64,000 nt of DNA from Streptomyces sp. NBC_01275 (GCF_026340655.1 NZ_JAPEOZ010000001.1:2170001-2234000), one strand, 5' to 3'. Counted from the stretch's first letter, positions 50,918 through 59,562 are shown. Numbers and translations: made by a program. The notes: a model not told the origin generated them from the sequence alone.

Positions 50918-51739
50918 ATCCAAGAGCCCAGATCGTCCGAGCCGGCCTTCGAGCCGGAAGCCACCCGCCGCGACGCCGGAGTCGCGGAGAGCTCCCGGGC
51001 CAACCGGGGCTGGTGGGACCGCAACGCGGACGAATACCAGATCGAGCACGGCACGTTCCTAGGCGACGACCGCTTCGTGTGGGGTCCCGAGGGCCTGGAC
51101 GAGGTGGAGGCCGAGCTGCTCGGCCCGCCGGAGGAGCTGAAGGGCAAGTCCGTCCTGGAGATCGGCGCCGGCGCCGCCCAGTGCGCGCGCTGGCTGGCCG
51201 CCCAAGGGGCGCGTCCGGTCGCCCTGGACCTGTCCCACCGCCAGCTCCAGCACGCGCTGCGCATCGGCGGGGCGTTCCCCCTGGTGTGCGCCGACGCGGG
51301 CGCTCTGCCCTTCGCGGACGGCTCCTTCGACCTGGCCTGCTCGGCGTACGGGGCGATGCCCTTCGTCGCCGATCCGGTGCTGGTGCTGCGCGAGGTGCGG
51401 CGGGTCCTGCGCCCCGGCGGCCGTTTCATCTTCTCCGTCACGCACCCGATCCGCTGGGCCTTCCCGGACGAGCCGGGTCCCGAGGGCCTGTCGGTGTCCT
51501 CGTCCTACTTCGACCGCACGCCGTACGTCGAGCAGGGCGACGACGGCCGCGCGATGTACGTGGAGCACCACCGGACGATCGGCGACCGGGTCCGCGACGT
51601 CGTGGCGGCGGACTTCCGTCTGGTGGACCTGGTCGAGCCGGAGTGGCCGGCCTGGAACTCGTCCGAGTGGGGCGGCTGGTCCCCCCTGCGCGGAAACCTC
51701 ATCCCGGGCACCGCGATCTTCGTCTGCGAACGGGACTGA
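50918..51739 (+). CDS. Class I SAM methyltransferase, start uncertain
   Basis: A methyltransferase with motif I SVLEIGAGAAQCARWLAAQG, the acidic ALDLSHRQLQHAL and SAYGAMPFVADPVLVLREVRRVLRPGGRF. The first canonical start in frame is GTG 51077 (220 residues). Upstream the same frame stays open back to 50861 and reads RANRGWWDRNADEYQIEHGT, a normal N-terminus for this family. No ATG, GTG, TTG or CTG exists in that part. AGGGAG at 50906-50911 precedes two ATC codons (50915, 50918), so an AUC start or a local sequence error is possible. The coordinate given assumes ATC 50918 (273 residues). Confidence 0.75.
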   Translation: MQEPRSSEPAFEPEATRRDAGVAESSRANRGWWDRNADEYQIEHGTFLGDDRFVWGPEGLDEVEAELLGPPEELKGKSVLEIGAGAAQCARWLAAQGARPVALDLSHRQLQHALRIGGAFPLVCADAGALPFADGSFDLACSAYGAMPFVADPVLVLREVRRVLRPGGRFIFSVTHPIRWAFPDEPGPEGLSVSSSYFDRTPYVEQGDDGRAMYVEHHRTIGDRVRDVVAADFRLVDLVEPEWPAWNSSEWGGWSPLRGNLIPGTAIFVCERD

Positions 51740-51873
51740 CCGCCGCGGGACCGGCCGGCGTGCGTGACCGGACCGGCCGACGTGCGTAAGTAAATAAGTG
51801 ACGAAGTAACAAGGCACGCGCGGGGGCACGCGCGCGTAGGGGGCGTTTTCCGGGGCGTACGACACTAGGGGGC

Positions 51874-54456
51874 GTGATCCCCCGTGACGACGCCCTGGAG
51901 GCGCTGCCCGTACGGGCCGCCCTGCCCGCCCTGAACGACGCGCTGGACGGGCACGGCACCGCCGTGCTCGCCGCGCCGCCCGGCACCGGCAAGACGACGC
52001 TGGTGCCGCTGGCGCTGGCGGGGCTGCTGGGCGAGGGGCCGGCGCGGCGGGTGGTGGTGGCCGAGCCGCGGCGGATCGCGGCGCGGGCGGCGGCCCGGCG
52101 GATGGCGTGGCTGCTGGGCGAGCGGACCGGCGAGCACGTCGGGTACACCGTGCGCGGGGAGCGGGTCGTGGGACGGCACACGCGCGTGGAGGTCGTCACG
52201 ACCGGTGTGCTGCTGCAACGGCTCCAGCGCGACCAGGAGCTGACGGGCGTCGACGTGGTGGTCCTCGACGAGTGCCACGAACGGCATCTGGACGCGGACA
52301 CCTCGGCCGCCTTCCTGTGGGACGTGCGCGAGACGCTGCGGCCCGAGCTGCGGCTGGTGGCGGCCTCGGCCACGACCGACACAGCCGGGTGGGCGCGGCT
52401 GCTGGGCGGCGCGCCGGTGGTCGAGGCCCACGGCTCCTCCTTCGACGTCGAGGTGGTGTGGGCGCCGCCCGTCCGCCCCGTACGGCCGCCGCACGGGATG
52501 CGGGTGGATCCCGTGCTGCTGACGCATGTGGCGTCGATGGTGCGGCGGGCGCTGGCCGAGCGGTCGGGGGACGTGCTGTGCTTCCTGCCGGGCGTGGGGG
52601 AGATCGCGCGGGTCGCGGGGCAGCTCGGGGAGCTCGGCGGGGTGGACGTGCTCCAGGTGCACGGGCGGGCGCCGGCGGCGGTGCAGGACGCGGTGCTGGT
52701 GCCCGGTGAGCGGCGTCGGGTGGTGCTGGCCACCTCGGTGGCGGAGTCTTCGTTGACGGTTCCGGGGGTGCGGGTGGTCGTCGACTCGGGGCTGGCGCGG
52801 GAGCCGCGCGTGGACCACGCGCGCGGGCTGAGCGCGCTGGCGACCGTGCGGGCCTCGCAGGCGGCCGGGCGGCAGCGGGCCGGGCGGGCGGGGCGCGAGG
52901 CGCCGGGGGCGGTGTACCGCTGCTGGACGGAGGCGGAGGACGGCCGTCTGCCGCGGTTCCCGTCGCCGGAGATCAAGGTGGCCGACCTGACGGCGTTCGC
53001 CCTGCAGACGGCCTGCTGGGGCGATCCGGACGCGTCCGGGCTCGCGTTGCTGGATCCGCCGCCGAGCGGGGCGATGGCGGCGGCGCGCCGTCTGCTGACG
53101 GCCGTCGGAGCGGTCGACTCCGCCGGTCGGGCCACCGCGCGGGGGGTGCGGCTGGCCCGGTTGGGGCTGCACCCCCGGCTGGGGCGGGCGTTGCTCGACG
53201 GGGCCTCGGCCGTGGGCGTCGAGCGGGCCGCCGAGGTGGTCGCGCTGTTGAGCGAGGAGGCTCCTCGGGAGTACGGCGATGATCTTGCCGCCGCGCTGCG
53301 GAGGGCCCGGCGTGGGGGTGACGCGTACGGGGCTCGGTGGCGGGCGGAGGTGCGACGGCTGCGGGCGGTCCTCCCCACGAACGCGCAAGGTCGGACGGCG
53401 GAAGGGCGGACGGCGGAAGAGCCGGCTGCGGAAGAGCCGGCTGCGGAAGGGCGGGCGGCGGAAGGGCGGGCGGCGGACGTCCGCGAGGATCACGCCGTGG
53501 GTCTCGTCGTCGCCCTCGCCTTCCCGGAGCGGGTCGCCCAGGTGGACGGCGGGTCGTATCTCATGCTCTCCGGCACGCGCGCGGAGCTCGGTGAGGGGTC
53601 CGCCGTGCGCTCCGCCGGCTGGCTGGCCGTCGCCGTGGCGGACCGGCCCGTCGGGAAGGGGCACGCGCGGGTGCGGCTCGCGGCGGTCGTGGACGAGGAG
53701 GTCGCGCGGCTCGCGGCCGGCGCCCTGCTCGACGAGCGGGACGAGGTGCACTGGGCCGACGGGGACGTCGTCGCGCGGCGGGTCGAACGGCTGGGGGCGG
53801 TGGAGCTGGCGGTGCGCCCGCTCAGGGACGCCGACCCCGTGCTCGTACGGGATGCGCTTCTTGAGGGGTTGCGGGCGGAGGGGCTGGGGTTGTTGCGGTG
53901 GTCGGCCGATGCGGGCGTCCTGCGGCAGCGGCTCGCGTTCCTGCAGCTGCATCTGGGGGAACCGTGGCCCGACGTGTCCGAGGAGTCGCTGCACGCGCGC
54001 GTGGAGGAGTGGTTGGAGCCGGAGCTGGGCAGGGCCCGGCGGCGGAGCGATCTCGGGCGGATCGACGCCGGGGCGGCGCTGGGGCGGCTGTTGCCGTGGG
54101 CGTCGGGAGAGGCGGCCCGGCTGGAGGAGCTGGCGCCCGAGCGGATCACCGTGCCGAGTGGGTCCAGGATCCGGATCGACTACGCGGATCCGGAGCGGCC
54201 CGTCCTCGCGGTGAAGCTGCAGGAGATGTTCGGGCTTCAGGACTCGCCGCGGGTGGCGGGGGTGCCGTTGCTCGTGCATCTGCTCTCCCCCGCCGGGCGG
54301 CCCGCGGCCGTCACCGCCGACCTCGCCTCCTTCTGGAAGGACGGTTACCGGGGCGTGCGGGCCGAGCTGCGGGGGCGGTATCCCAAGCATCCGTGGCCCG
54401 AGGATCCCGCCGGCGCGGAGCCGACCCGGCACACGAACGCGCGACTCAGGCGGTGA
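51874..54456 (+). CDS. hrpB: ATP-dependent helicase HrpB
   Basis: An 860-residue DEAH/RHA-type helicase. Walker A is APPGTGKTTLVPLAL near residue 34, Walker B LDECHERHLDADT near 130, motif III SATTDT, and VATSVAESSLTVPGV with QRAGRAGREAPGAVYRCW for motifs V and VI; the HrpB C-terminal domain follows. Its cellular role in bacteria is poorly defined. Around residue 505 a run RTAEGRTAEEPAAEEPAAEG from 15-bp repeats interrupts the chain. GTG 51874 has AGGGGG only one base upstream, so the start may be leaderless. The 3' end overlaps the convergent DUF3068 gene by 11 bases. Confidence 0.93.
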   Translation: MIPRDDALEALPVRAALPALNDALDGHGTAVLAAPPGTGKTTLVPLALAGLLGEGPARRVVVAEPRRIAARAAARRMAWLLGERTGEHVGYTVRGERVVGRHTRVEVVTTGVLLQRLQRDQELTGVDVVVLDECHERHLDADTSAAFLWDVRETLRPELRLVAASATTDTAGWARLLGGAPVVEAHGSSFDVEVVWAPPVRPVRPPHGMRVDPVLLTHVASMVRRALAERSGDVLCFLPGVGEIARVAGQLGELGGVDVLQVHGRAPAAVQDAVLVPGERRRVVLATSVAESSLTVPGVRVVVDSGLAREPRVDHARGLSALATVRASQAAGRQRAGRAGREAPGAVYRCWTEAEDGRLPRFPSPEIKVADLTAFALQTACWGDPDASGLALLDPPPSGAMAAARRLLTAVGAVDSAGRATARGVRLARLGLHPRLGRALLDGASAVGVERAAEVVALLSEEAPREYGDDLAAALRRARRGGDAYGARWRAEVRRLRAVLPTNAQGRTAEGRTAEEPAAEEPAAEGRAAEGRAADVREDHAVGLVVALAFPERVAQVDGGSYLMLSGTRAELGEGSAVRSAGWLAVAVADRPVGKGHARVRLAAVVDEEVARLAAGALLDERDEVHWADGDVVARRVERLGAVELAVRPLRDADPVLVRDALLEGLRAEGLGLLRWSADAGVLRQRLAFLQLHLGEPWPDVSEESLHARVEEWLEPELGRARRRSDLGRIDAGAALGRLLPWASGEAARLEELAPERITVPSGSRIRIDYADPERPVLAVKLQEMFGLQDSPRVAGVPLLVHLLSPAGRPAAVTADLASFWKDGYRGVRAELRGRYPKHPWPEDPAGAEPTRHTNARLRR
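53388..53476. repeat. 15-bp repeats inside hrpB
   Basis: Imperfect GCGGAAGGGCGGACG / GCGGAAGAGCCGGCT units repeat about six times in frame, encoding a TAEGR/PAAEE linker. The adjoining helicase segments are intact. Confidence 0.8.
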
Positions 54457-55438
54457 CCGGCTCGGGTGCGGCGGGTTGCAGCGGGGCCGGCGGCCGCGGG
54501 CGACGGGCTCGGGCCTCCAGGTAGAGGGAGAGGGACAGCAGGAGCACGCCGAGGGCGAGGAAGCCGCGGGGCAGGTAGGACGTCAGCAGCAGGACCAGGG
54601 TGCGGTTGTGCTTGACCAGGGCGACGGTGTGCTCGATGTAGTCCTCGCGCATCTTCACGTGTCCCGCGAACGCGGTCACCTTCGCGCGGTCGCCGAGGAG
54701 GGTGCCGCCGCGCAGTTCCTCCTTGTGGATCTCCTCGCCGTAGACGGGCGCTCCGGTGAGCGGCTCGACCCAGAACCTGCGGACCGTGGTGTACCAGCGG
54801 GTGATGCCGGTCTTGGCGACGTCCTCGGCGGTGATGCCCTTGACGGGCATGGTCCGGGGCATGGAGACCTTGGTCCAGGGGATGGTCTGCTCGAAGTAGT
54901 AGACCTTCACCCCTCGGAAGTCCTGGGTGCCCTTGTAGTGGATGGGGTTGGCGGTGCGGGTCTGCGCGTCGAAGTACTCGTAGTCCCGCTTCTGCGTCAG
55001 GAACGGCCACTTGAACTCGATGCCCGAGCGGCGTACCTGGTCGCCGTCGACCGACTCGCCGGCGGCGTGCACGGGTTCCTGGGTGTGGGCGTCGAAGATG
55101 TAGCGCTCGGGGACCTTGGAGACCATCTTGCCGTCGGGTCCCTGGATGTAGGACAGGCCGTCCCAGACGACGACGTCCCGCCCCGCCGTCTTCTCGATCT
55201 TCTCCGAGGCCGCCACGTCGCCCTTGAGGGTCTGCACGATGGTGACCTTGGGGACGGTGCGGGCGGTGAAGCCGTCGTAGTCGAGGAGGGTGGCGTTCTT
55301 CGCCTCCAGGACCATCGTCTGGTACTCGTTCGCCGGGATCTTGGCCAGGCGCGGGAAGGCGTACCAGCGCAGCAGCGGGGACAGCGCCGCGAAGAACACG
55401 GCGAGGGCGAGCAGGATCAGACTGGCCTTGCGCCGCAT
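54446..55438 (-). CDS. DUF3068 membrane protein
   Basis: A 330-residue protein with an N-terminal membrane anchor (SLILLALAVFFAALSPLLRW) and a C-terminal span (LLLTSYLPRGFLALGVLLLSLSLYL), so the 270-residue middle is extracytoplasmic. The pattern YYFEQTIPWTKV, TRWYTTVRRFWVEPLTGAPVYGEE and MREDYIEHTVALVK is that of the actinobacterial DUF3068 (PorA-like annotated) family. Function unknown; a cell-envelope role is likely. The ATG is five bases after AAGGAGG. Confidence 0.9.
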   Translation of the reverse strand: MRRKASLILLALAVFFAALSPLLRWYAFPRLAKIPANEYQTMVLEAKNATLLDYDGFTARTVPKVTIVQTLKGDVAASEKIEKTAGRDVVVWDGLSYIQGPDGKMVSKVPERYIFDAHTQEPVHAAGESVDGDQVRRSGIEFKWPFLTQKRDYEYFDAQTRTANPIHYKGTQDFRGVKVYYFEQTIPWTKVSMPRTMPVKGITAEDVAKTGITRWYTTVRRFWVEPLTGAPVYGEEIHKEELRGGTLLGDRAKVTAFAGHVKMREDYIEHTVALVKHNRTLVLLLTSYLPRGFLALGVLLLSLSLYLEARARRPRPPAPLQPAAPEPVTA

Positions 55439-55454
55439 CTCGGCCTCCTTCGCG

Positions 55455-55514
55455 AACGGTCACGCGGTGTCGCAAACGGTTACGCGGTGTCGCAGACGGC
55501 TACGCGGTCACGGG
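55455..55514. repeat. Three 20-bp repeats between DUF3068 and SPW_0924
   Basis: Copies start at 55455, 55475 and 55495; the middle one reads AACGGTTACGCGGTGTCGCA. The third is diverged and contains the SPW_0924 stop codon. The array lies just upstream of the DUF3068 ribosome site. Confidence 0.85.
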
Positions 55515-55642
55515 TGTGCGGGAACCGTCGTCAGCAGCGGCTTCGGGGAGGTCTTGCCGGTCGGCGCGCCCACCGCGGTGAGCGTGAGGACCAGGGCGAG
55601 CGCGACGGCGAGACCGGTCGCGGCGGCGATCAGGGCGCGCAT
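55508..55642 (-). CDS. SPW_0924-family small membrane protein
   Basis: A 44-residue protein with one hydrophobic helix (ALIAAATGLAVALALVLTLTA) and the tail GAPTGKTSPKPLLTTVPAHP. The ATG is five bases after GGGAGG. Length, single span and the PLLTTVPAHP ending match the Streptomyces SPW_0924 family, which has no known function. It is directly upstream of DUF3068 on the same strand (69 bases). Confidence 0.85.
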   Translation of the reverse strand: MRALIAAATGLAVALALVLTLTAVGAPTGKTSPKPLLTTVPAHP

Positions 55643-55773
55643 ACGGGCCTCCCAGAGCTGACAGGGCGTCAGGTGCGGCACCGTAGCAACGGGCGGGCGA
55701 GATGAGAACACGTCGGACAGCACTGCGGCGCCCCTCCGTCGGGAAGGGCGCCGCAGTGGTGGTACGAAGCGGG

Positions 55774-57528
55774 CTACGAGCCGGAGGTGGACGACTCGCT
55801 CGGTGAGGTGCTCGGGGAGGCGCTCGCGGAGGTGCTCGACGACTCGCTGGGCTCCGGGGCCGGGGTGGTGGACGCGGGCGCGGTGACGGTGAGTTCGACC
55901 GTGAGGGTCGCTCCGCCGGTGGTGGTGATGCGCAGCAGGAACGTGCCGGCGGTGCCGTCCGTGTACAGCTGGGGCAGCTTCAGGAGGCCGTCGGCGCCCG
56001 TCTGGAGGTCCGTGAGGGTGCGGACGGGGTTTCCGGCGGCGTCCTTGAAGTAGGGGCCCTGGTCGTTCGCGGTCGGGTCGTCGGCCGACTTGACCAGAGT
56101 GGCGGTGGCCGCGACCTTGTCGGCGACGGCGCCCTGGTAGGTGGCCTTCACCTCGACCTGGTCGGCGAACTGGCCGTCCGTGGTGCAGGTCAGCGCGGTG
56201 TCGCTGGTGCGGGCGAGGGCGTCGGCGGCGCGCGCGGTGACGGTGGCCGTGAAGGCGAGGGCGGAGACCGTGCGGCCCACGACCGTGGTGCGGACGGTGA
56301 AGGAGCCGGTCTTCTCGCCCGCCTGGAGCGCGGGCGCGACGGCCACGCCCTTGCTGTCGGTCAGGACCGTGGCGACGCTCTCGCCGCCGGTGAACGTGGC
56401 GTCGGTGTCGCCGACGATCGTGAAGCGGATCTTGACCTTGGCGACGGCCTTGCCGGCCTTCGTCTCCGGGCGGGCGCTGATCTTGTCGGTGAACGCGTCG
56501 CCCGCCATGGCGGTGAGCTTCGCCGTGCCCGTGCCCGCGTCCTCGATGTGGTCGACGGTGTCGGTCGGCGTGGGCGTCGGCGTGCTGGGCGTCGAGGGGG
56601 TGCTGGGCGTCGACGGCGTGCTGGGGGTGCTCGGCGTGCTGGGCGTCGACGGGGTGGACGGCGACGTGGGCGTGGACCCGCTGCCGTCGTCGCTGCGGCC
56701 GGAGGGCACGGTGCCGGTGCCGTCGGGGACCTCGTGGGCGCCCTTGCGGTAGTACTCCACCCACGACATGACGGTGTTGTAGTAGTCCGTCGAGTTGTTG
56801 TAGCTGAGGATGGCGCTGCGCATGCCGGACGTGGTGGCCATGTCCCAGCTGTTGCGGCACAGGTAGTGGCCTGCGGCGAGCGCGGCGTCGTAGATGTTGT
56901 TGGGGTCCTTCTTGCCGTCGCCGTTGCCGTCGCGGCCCGCCCACGCCCAGGTGGAGGGGATGAACTGCATGGGGCCGACGGCACGGTCGTAGGTGCTGTC
57001 GCCGTCGTAGGCGCCGTTGTCGGTGTCGCTGATGTTCGCGAAACCGTTTCCGTTGAGGACCGGGCCGAGGATCGGCGAGATCGTGGTGCCGTCTGCGTCG
57101 ACGTTGCCGCCGCGGGCCTGGCCCGACTCGACCTTGCCGATGGCGGCGAGCAGTTCCCAGGGCAGGTTGCAGCCGGGCTTGGACTGCGCGAGCTCCGCCT
57201 CGGCCTTCTTGTAGGCGTCCAGGACGGTCGCGGGGATGCCGGCCTCGGCGCTGCCCGTGGTGACCGGGCTGGTGGAGGCGCTCTCGCTCGGCGCGGGGTT
57301 CGGGCTGTTCAGCGGCGGCAGGTCCGTGTAGTACGGCGAGTTGCCGGTGGCGCTGCCGTCGGAGCCGGTGGCCGTGTCGGCGGACGGGGCGTCGGCGGCG
57401 GTCTGCCTGCCGTGGCCGTCGGCCGTGACGTCCGGTGCCTGGGACGCGGCCAGAGCCGCGACCGCCAGTGCGGCCACGGTCGTGTTGACCGCTCCCTTGC
57501 GCAGCCTCGTGCCGAAATGCGCCGACAT
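55774..57528 (-). CDS. Secreted lytic-transglycosylase-like protein
   Basis: A 584-residue exported protein. The signal peptide includes LRKGAVNTTVAALAVAALAASQA. The catalytic domain (about residues 105-260) has IGKVESGQARGGN with the likely catalytic Glu, then YDRAVGPMQFIPSTWAWAGRDGNGDGKKDPNNIYDAALAAGHYLC, the soluble lytic transglycosylase pattern of MltB/SLT type. A TPSTPSTPS linker follows, then two Ig-like domains (KVKIRFTIVGDTDATFTGG and VAATATLVKSADDP) and a Ser/Thr/Glu-rich end. It cleaves peptidoglycan glycan strands. ATG 57528 lies ten bases after GGGAGG. Confidence 0.88.
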   Translation of the reverse strand: MSAHFGTRLRKGAVNTTVAALAVAALAASQAPDVTADGHGRQTAADAPSADTATGSDGSATGNSPYYTDLPPLNSPNPAPSESASTSPVTTGSAEAGIPATVLDAYKKAEAELAQSKPGCNLPWELLAAIGKVESGQARGGNVDADGTTISPILGPVLNGNGFANISDTDNGAYDGDSTYDRAVGPMQFIPSTWAWAGRDGNGDGKKDPNNIYDAALAAGHYLCRNSWDMATTSGMRSAILSYNNSTDYYNTVMSWVEYYRKGAHEVPDGTGTVPSGRSDDGSGSTPTSPSTPSTPSTPSTPSTPSTPSTPSTPSTPTPTPTDTVDHIEDAGTGTAKLTAMAGDAFTDKISARPETKAGKAVAKVKIRFTIVGDTDATFTGGESVATVLTDSKGVAVAPALQAGEKTGSFTVRTTVVGRTVSALAFTATVTARAADALARTSDTALTCTTDGQFADQVEVKATYQGAVADKVAATATLVKSADDPTANDQGPYFKDAAGNPVRTLTDLQTGADGLLKLPQLYTDGTAGTFLLRITTTGGATLTVELTVTAPASTTPAPEPSESSSTSASASPSTSPSESSTSGS

Positions 57529-57843
57529 GAAGTGAACCCCTCCCGTGGACGCCCGACCGCCCGTCTCCGTCTGCTGTTCTCTCTGCTGCTCTGTCTGCTG
57601 TTCCGTCTGCTGCTCTATCTTCATTTTGTCCGGTTGTTCGACCGCGCCTGACGGCAGGGCGACCCAGGCGACCCTACGACAACTTCGTTTGCACCGGCAC
57701 CCGTTCGAGCGCCGAATTCACCGGTTGGCCGGGTCCCGTCCATCGGGAACCGCGTCCCGCATACCGGGCGTCTTCGATCATCGGGCCGGATCGGCCCGCC
57801 GCCGTCCGTCAACTTCCGCCAACGTCCGCCTCCGGGAGCCCTG
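57529..57843. other. Divergent intergenic region
   Basis: This 315-base interval separates two divergent genes. Positions about 57570-57622 hold 15-base CTGCTGTTCCGTCTG-like repeats; on the minus strand these read CAGCAGACGG and could encode an EQQTEQQ string, but they lie upstream of the real start. No clear promoter hexamers or riboswitch fold were recognised. Confidence 0.4.
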
Positions 57844-58755
57844 TTGCCGTTCACCCTGAGCCATGCGGCGGCCGTCCTGCCCGCCGTGCGCGCCGACGGC
57901 GCCGGGCGCGGCCCGCTGGTGCCGGCCGTCCTCGTGGCCGGATCCTTCGCTCCCGACATGACCTACTACGCGGCGAGCGCCCTGCCCGGGGCCATGGAGT
58001 TCGGCGACGTCACGCACTCCTTCCCCGGGGTGTTCACGGTCGACGTGCTCGTCGCCTGGGCGCTGGTGGGGCTCTGGCTGCTGGTGCGCGAGCCGCTGGT
58101 GGCGCTGCTGCCGCGGGCCCGGCAGGGCCGGACCGCCGCCCTGACCCGCTGCGGGGCGCCACGCGCGCGTGTCCGGCCGTCCACCCTGCTGTGGTGGTAC
58201 GCCTCCGCAACGCTCGGCGCGCTCACCCACGTGGTGTGGGACGCGTTCACGCACCTCGACCGGTGGGGCATGCGGCTGTTCCCCGTCCTCGGCGAGAAGA
58301 TCGCCGGCTCACCGCTGTACTGGTATCTGCAGTACGGCGGTTCGGCGGCGGCCGCCGTCGTGATCGCCGCGTTCGTGACGTACGCGCTGCGCAGGGCGCC
58401 CGACGGGGAGCCGGTCGGGGTTGCCGTGCTCTCGGCCCGGGACCGGTGGCGGGCCGGGGTCGTCATCGGCGGCTGCGCGCTCGTAGCGGCGGCGCGACGG
58501 GCCACACGGTGGTGGGAGTACTGGGGATCACGGCACGCCAAGCCCTGGGAGCTGATCCCGACGCTGTGCTTCGGAGCGGGCGCGGGCCTGGTGCTGGGCC
58601 TGCTGCTGTACGCCGTCGGCGTGCGCGTGTGGCGTCCGGCCGCCCGGGGTCCCGCCACCGGGCGGCCGACGGAGCTCACGGACGTCACCGAGGGCACGGA
58701 GGTCGCGGCGGCCAAGGAGGTCAGCGCGGAGCGGAGCCGTCCGGGCGTTCGGTGA
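57844..58755 (+). CDS. DUF4184 family membrane protein
   Basis: A 303-residue protein opening MPFTLSHAAAVLP, the diagnostic start of the DUF4184 family, with FAPDMTYYAASALP shortly after; these His/Asp residues may bind metal. About six membrane spans follow, e.g. VDVLVAWALVGLWLLV and LVLGLLLYAVGVRVW, and THVVWDAFTHLDRWG contains further His/Asp. It may be a membrane hydrolase of the zinc phospholipase C-like kind, but this is unproven. The TTG at 57844 follows GGGAG. The 3' end overlaps the convergent gene by 35 bases. Confidence 0.88.
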   Translation: MPFTLSHAAAVLPAVRADGAGRGPLVPAVLVAGSFAPDMTYYAASALPGAMEFGDVTHSFPGVFTVDVLVAWALVGLWLLVREPLVALLPRARQGRTAALTRCGAPRARVRPSTLLWWYASATLGALTHVVWDAFTHLDRWGMRLFPVLGEKIAGSPLYWYLQYGGSAAAAVVIAAFVTYALRRAPDGEPVGVAVLSARDRWRAGVVIGGCALVAAARRATRWWEYWGSRHAKPWELIPTLCFGAGAGLVLGLLLYAVGVRVWRPAARGPATGRPTELTDVTEGTEVAAAKEVSAERSRPGVR

Positions 58756-59188
58756 CGGGCCTGACGGTCACCACGAACACGGGGATACGGCGGACCGTGC
58801 GGGACCCGCGGAGCCCCTGCGGCCCGCGGAGCCTGCCCAGGACGCCGAGGGTGCGAAGGCCGCTGAGACCCTTGAGGGCGTGGAGACCCTTGAGGGCGTT
58901 GAGGGCGAGGGCCAGGTAGCCGTGGGCCGGCTCGGCCCACCGACTCCAGACGCCGCCGTCGCGGCGCAGAAGCTCCCGGAGGCGGCCGCCCCTGCCGCGG
59001 AGGCGGGCGCCGGCCGCCCGGAGGACCGTGCCAGGGGTCCTGGGGACGCGGGGTGTGGCGGCGCCGGGCGCGACGGCGGGAAGCGGTCGCCCCGAAGGGG
59101 CCGCGTCGGGGTCGGCCTGCGTGTCCGAGGTCGCCGTGGCGTGAACGCGTGCGTGAGCCGTCCGGCGGTGGAGCATGCGTATACCCAT
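58721..59188 (-). CDS. Small basic protein, unrecognised
   Basis: A 155-residue Arg/Ala/Pro-rich protein: GIRMLHRRTAHARVHATATS at the start, a middle GAATPRVPRTPGTVLRAAGARLRGR, then Leu/Gly-rich ALNALKGLHALKGLSGLRTL and a C-terminal IPVFVVTVRPVTERP. The ATG at 59188 follows AGGA by seven bases. It tail-overlaps the DUF4184 gene. No family is recognised. Frame use is plausible but the composition is unusual, so this is only moderately supported. Confidence 0.5.
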   Translation of the reverse strand: MGIRMLHRRTAHARVHATATSDTQADPDAAPSGRPLPAVAPGAATPRVPRTPGTVLRAAGARLRGRGGRLRELLRRDGGVWSRWAEPAHGYLALALNALKGLHALKGLSGLRTLGVLGRLRGPQGLRGSRTVRRIPVFVVTVRPVTERPDGSAPR

Positions 59189-59345
59189 GGCCGCATCCTG
59201 GCTGGCGGGGGCGGCGAGAGGCGTGTTCTCGGGGGCCACGCGAGTGAGGGCCCTTCGGGGGATGTACGCGGGGTGACCGCCTGGGCGGCCCCGGCGGCGG
59301 TGGGGGCGGTCTTGGGAGGGCTGGCCCTCAGGGGCCTCAAGCAGG

Positions 59346-59456
59346 CGGGAGCAGGGTGCCGTTCGGCTGCCGGCCGGTGGGGGCTTGTCGCGCCCACGCG
59401 GCGGAGCCGCACAGGGATCGCGGCGGAGCCGCATACCGCTACAGCCTCGCGCCCCT
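59346..59456 (-). repeat. Dispersed repeat, copy B
   Basis: The reverse complement shares TGCGGCTCCGCCGCGTGGGC and the CCCCCACCGGCC-x-GCAGCC-x-A segment with 48899-48962. Here the GCGGCTCCGCCGCG part is present twice (near 59396 and 59426). It lies downstream of polA in a 374-base interval with no other gene. Confidence 0.85.
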
Positions 59457-59487
59457 CAAAAGTCGGGGTTGCCCTCTCACACAGGCG

Positions 59488-59523
59488 GGAAGGGGACCTG
59501 CCTGTGCCGGCAGGGCCCCTTCC
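59488..59523. terminator. polA terminator
   Basis: GGAAGGGGACCTGCC (59488-59502) pairs with 59509-59523 at 14 of 15 positions around the loop TGTGCC. It is 40 bases beyond the polA stop on the minus strand. Confidence 0.85.
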
Positions 59524-59562
59524 GCAGGGCCTGGGGTGTGAGTCGCGCCCGTCCGCCGGAGG

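Noticed and set aside
52107..52709. Frames inside hrpB on both strands, including one of 855 codons on the minus strand
   Set aside because: Shadows of the DEAH helicase, whose motifs are all in the annotated frame.
57529..57843. c-di-AMP (ydaO-type) riboswitch before the lytic-transglycosylase-like gene
   Set aside because: Some Streptomyces wall-hydrolase genes carry one, and GGTGAATTCGG and GTCGTAGGG weakly resemble its conserved blocks, but the GGGGAACC and CTAACCTCGTAGGC elements are missing.
58768..59412. 214-codon minus-strand frame starting MRLRRVGATSPHRPAA
   Set aside because: Its start lies in dispersed repeat copy B, the same string appears from copy A at 48900, and it overlaps the better-supported frame starting at 59188.
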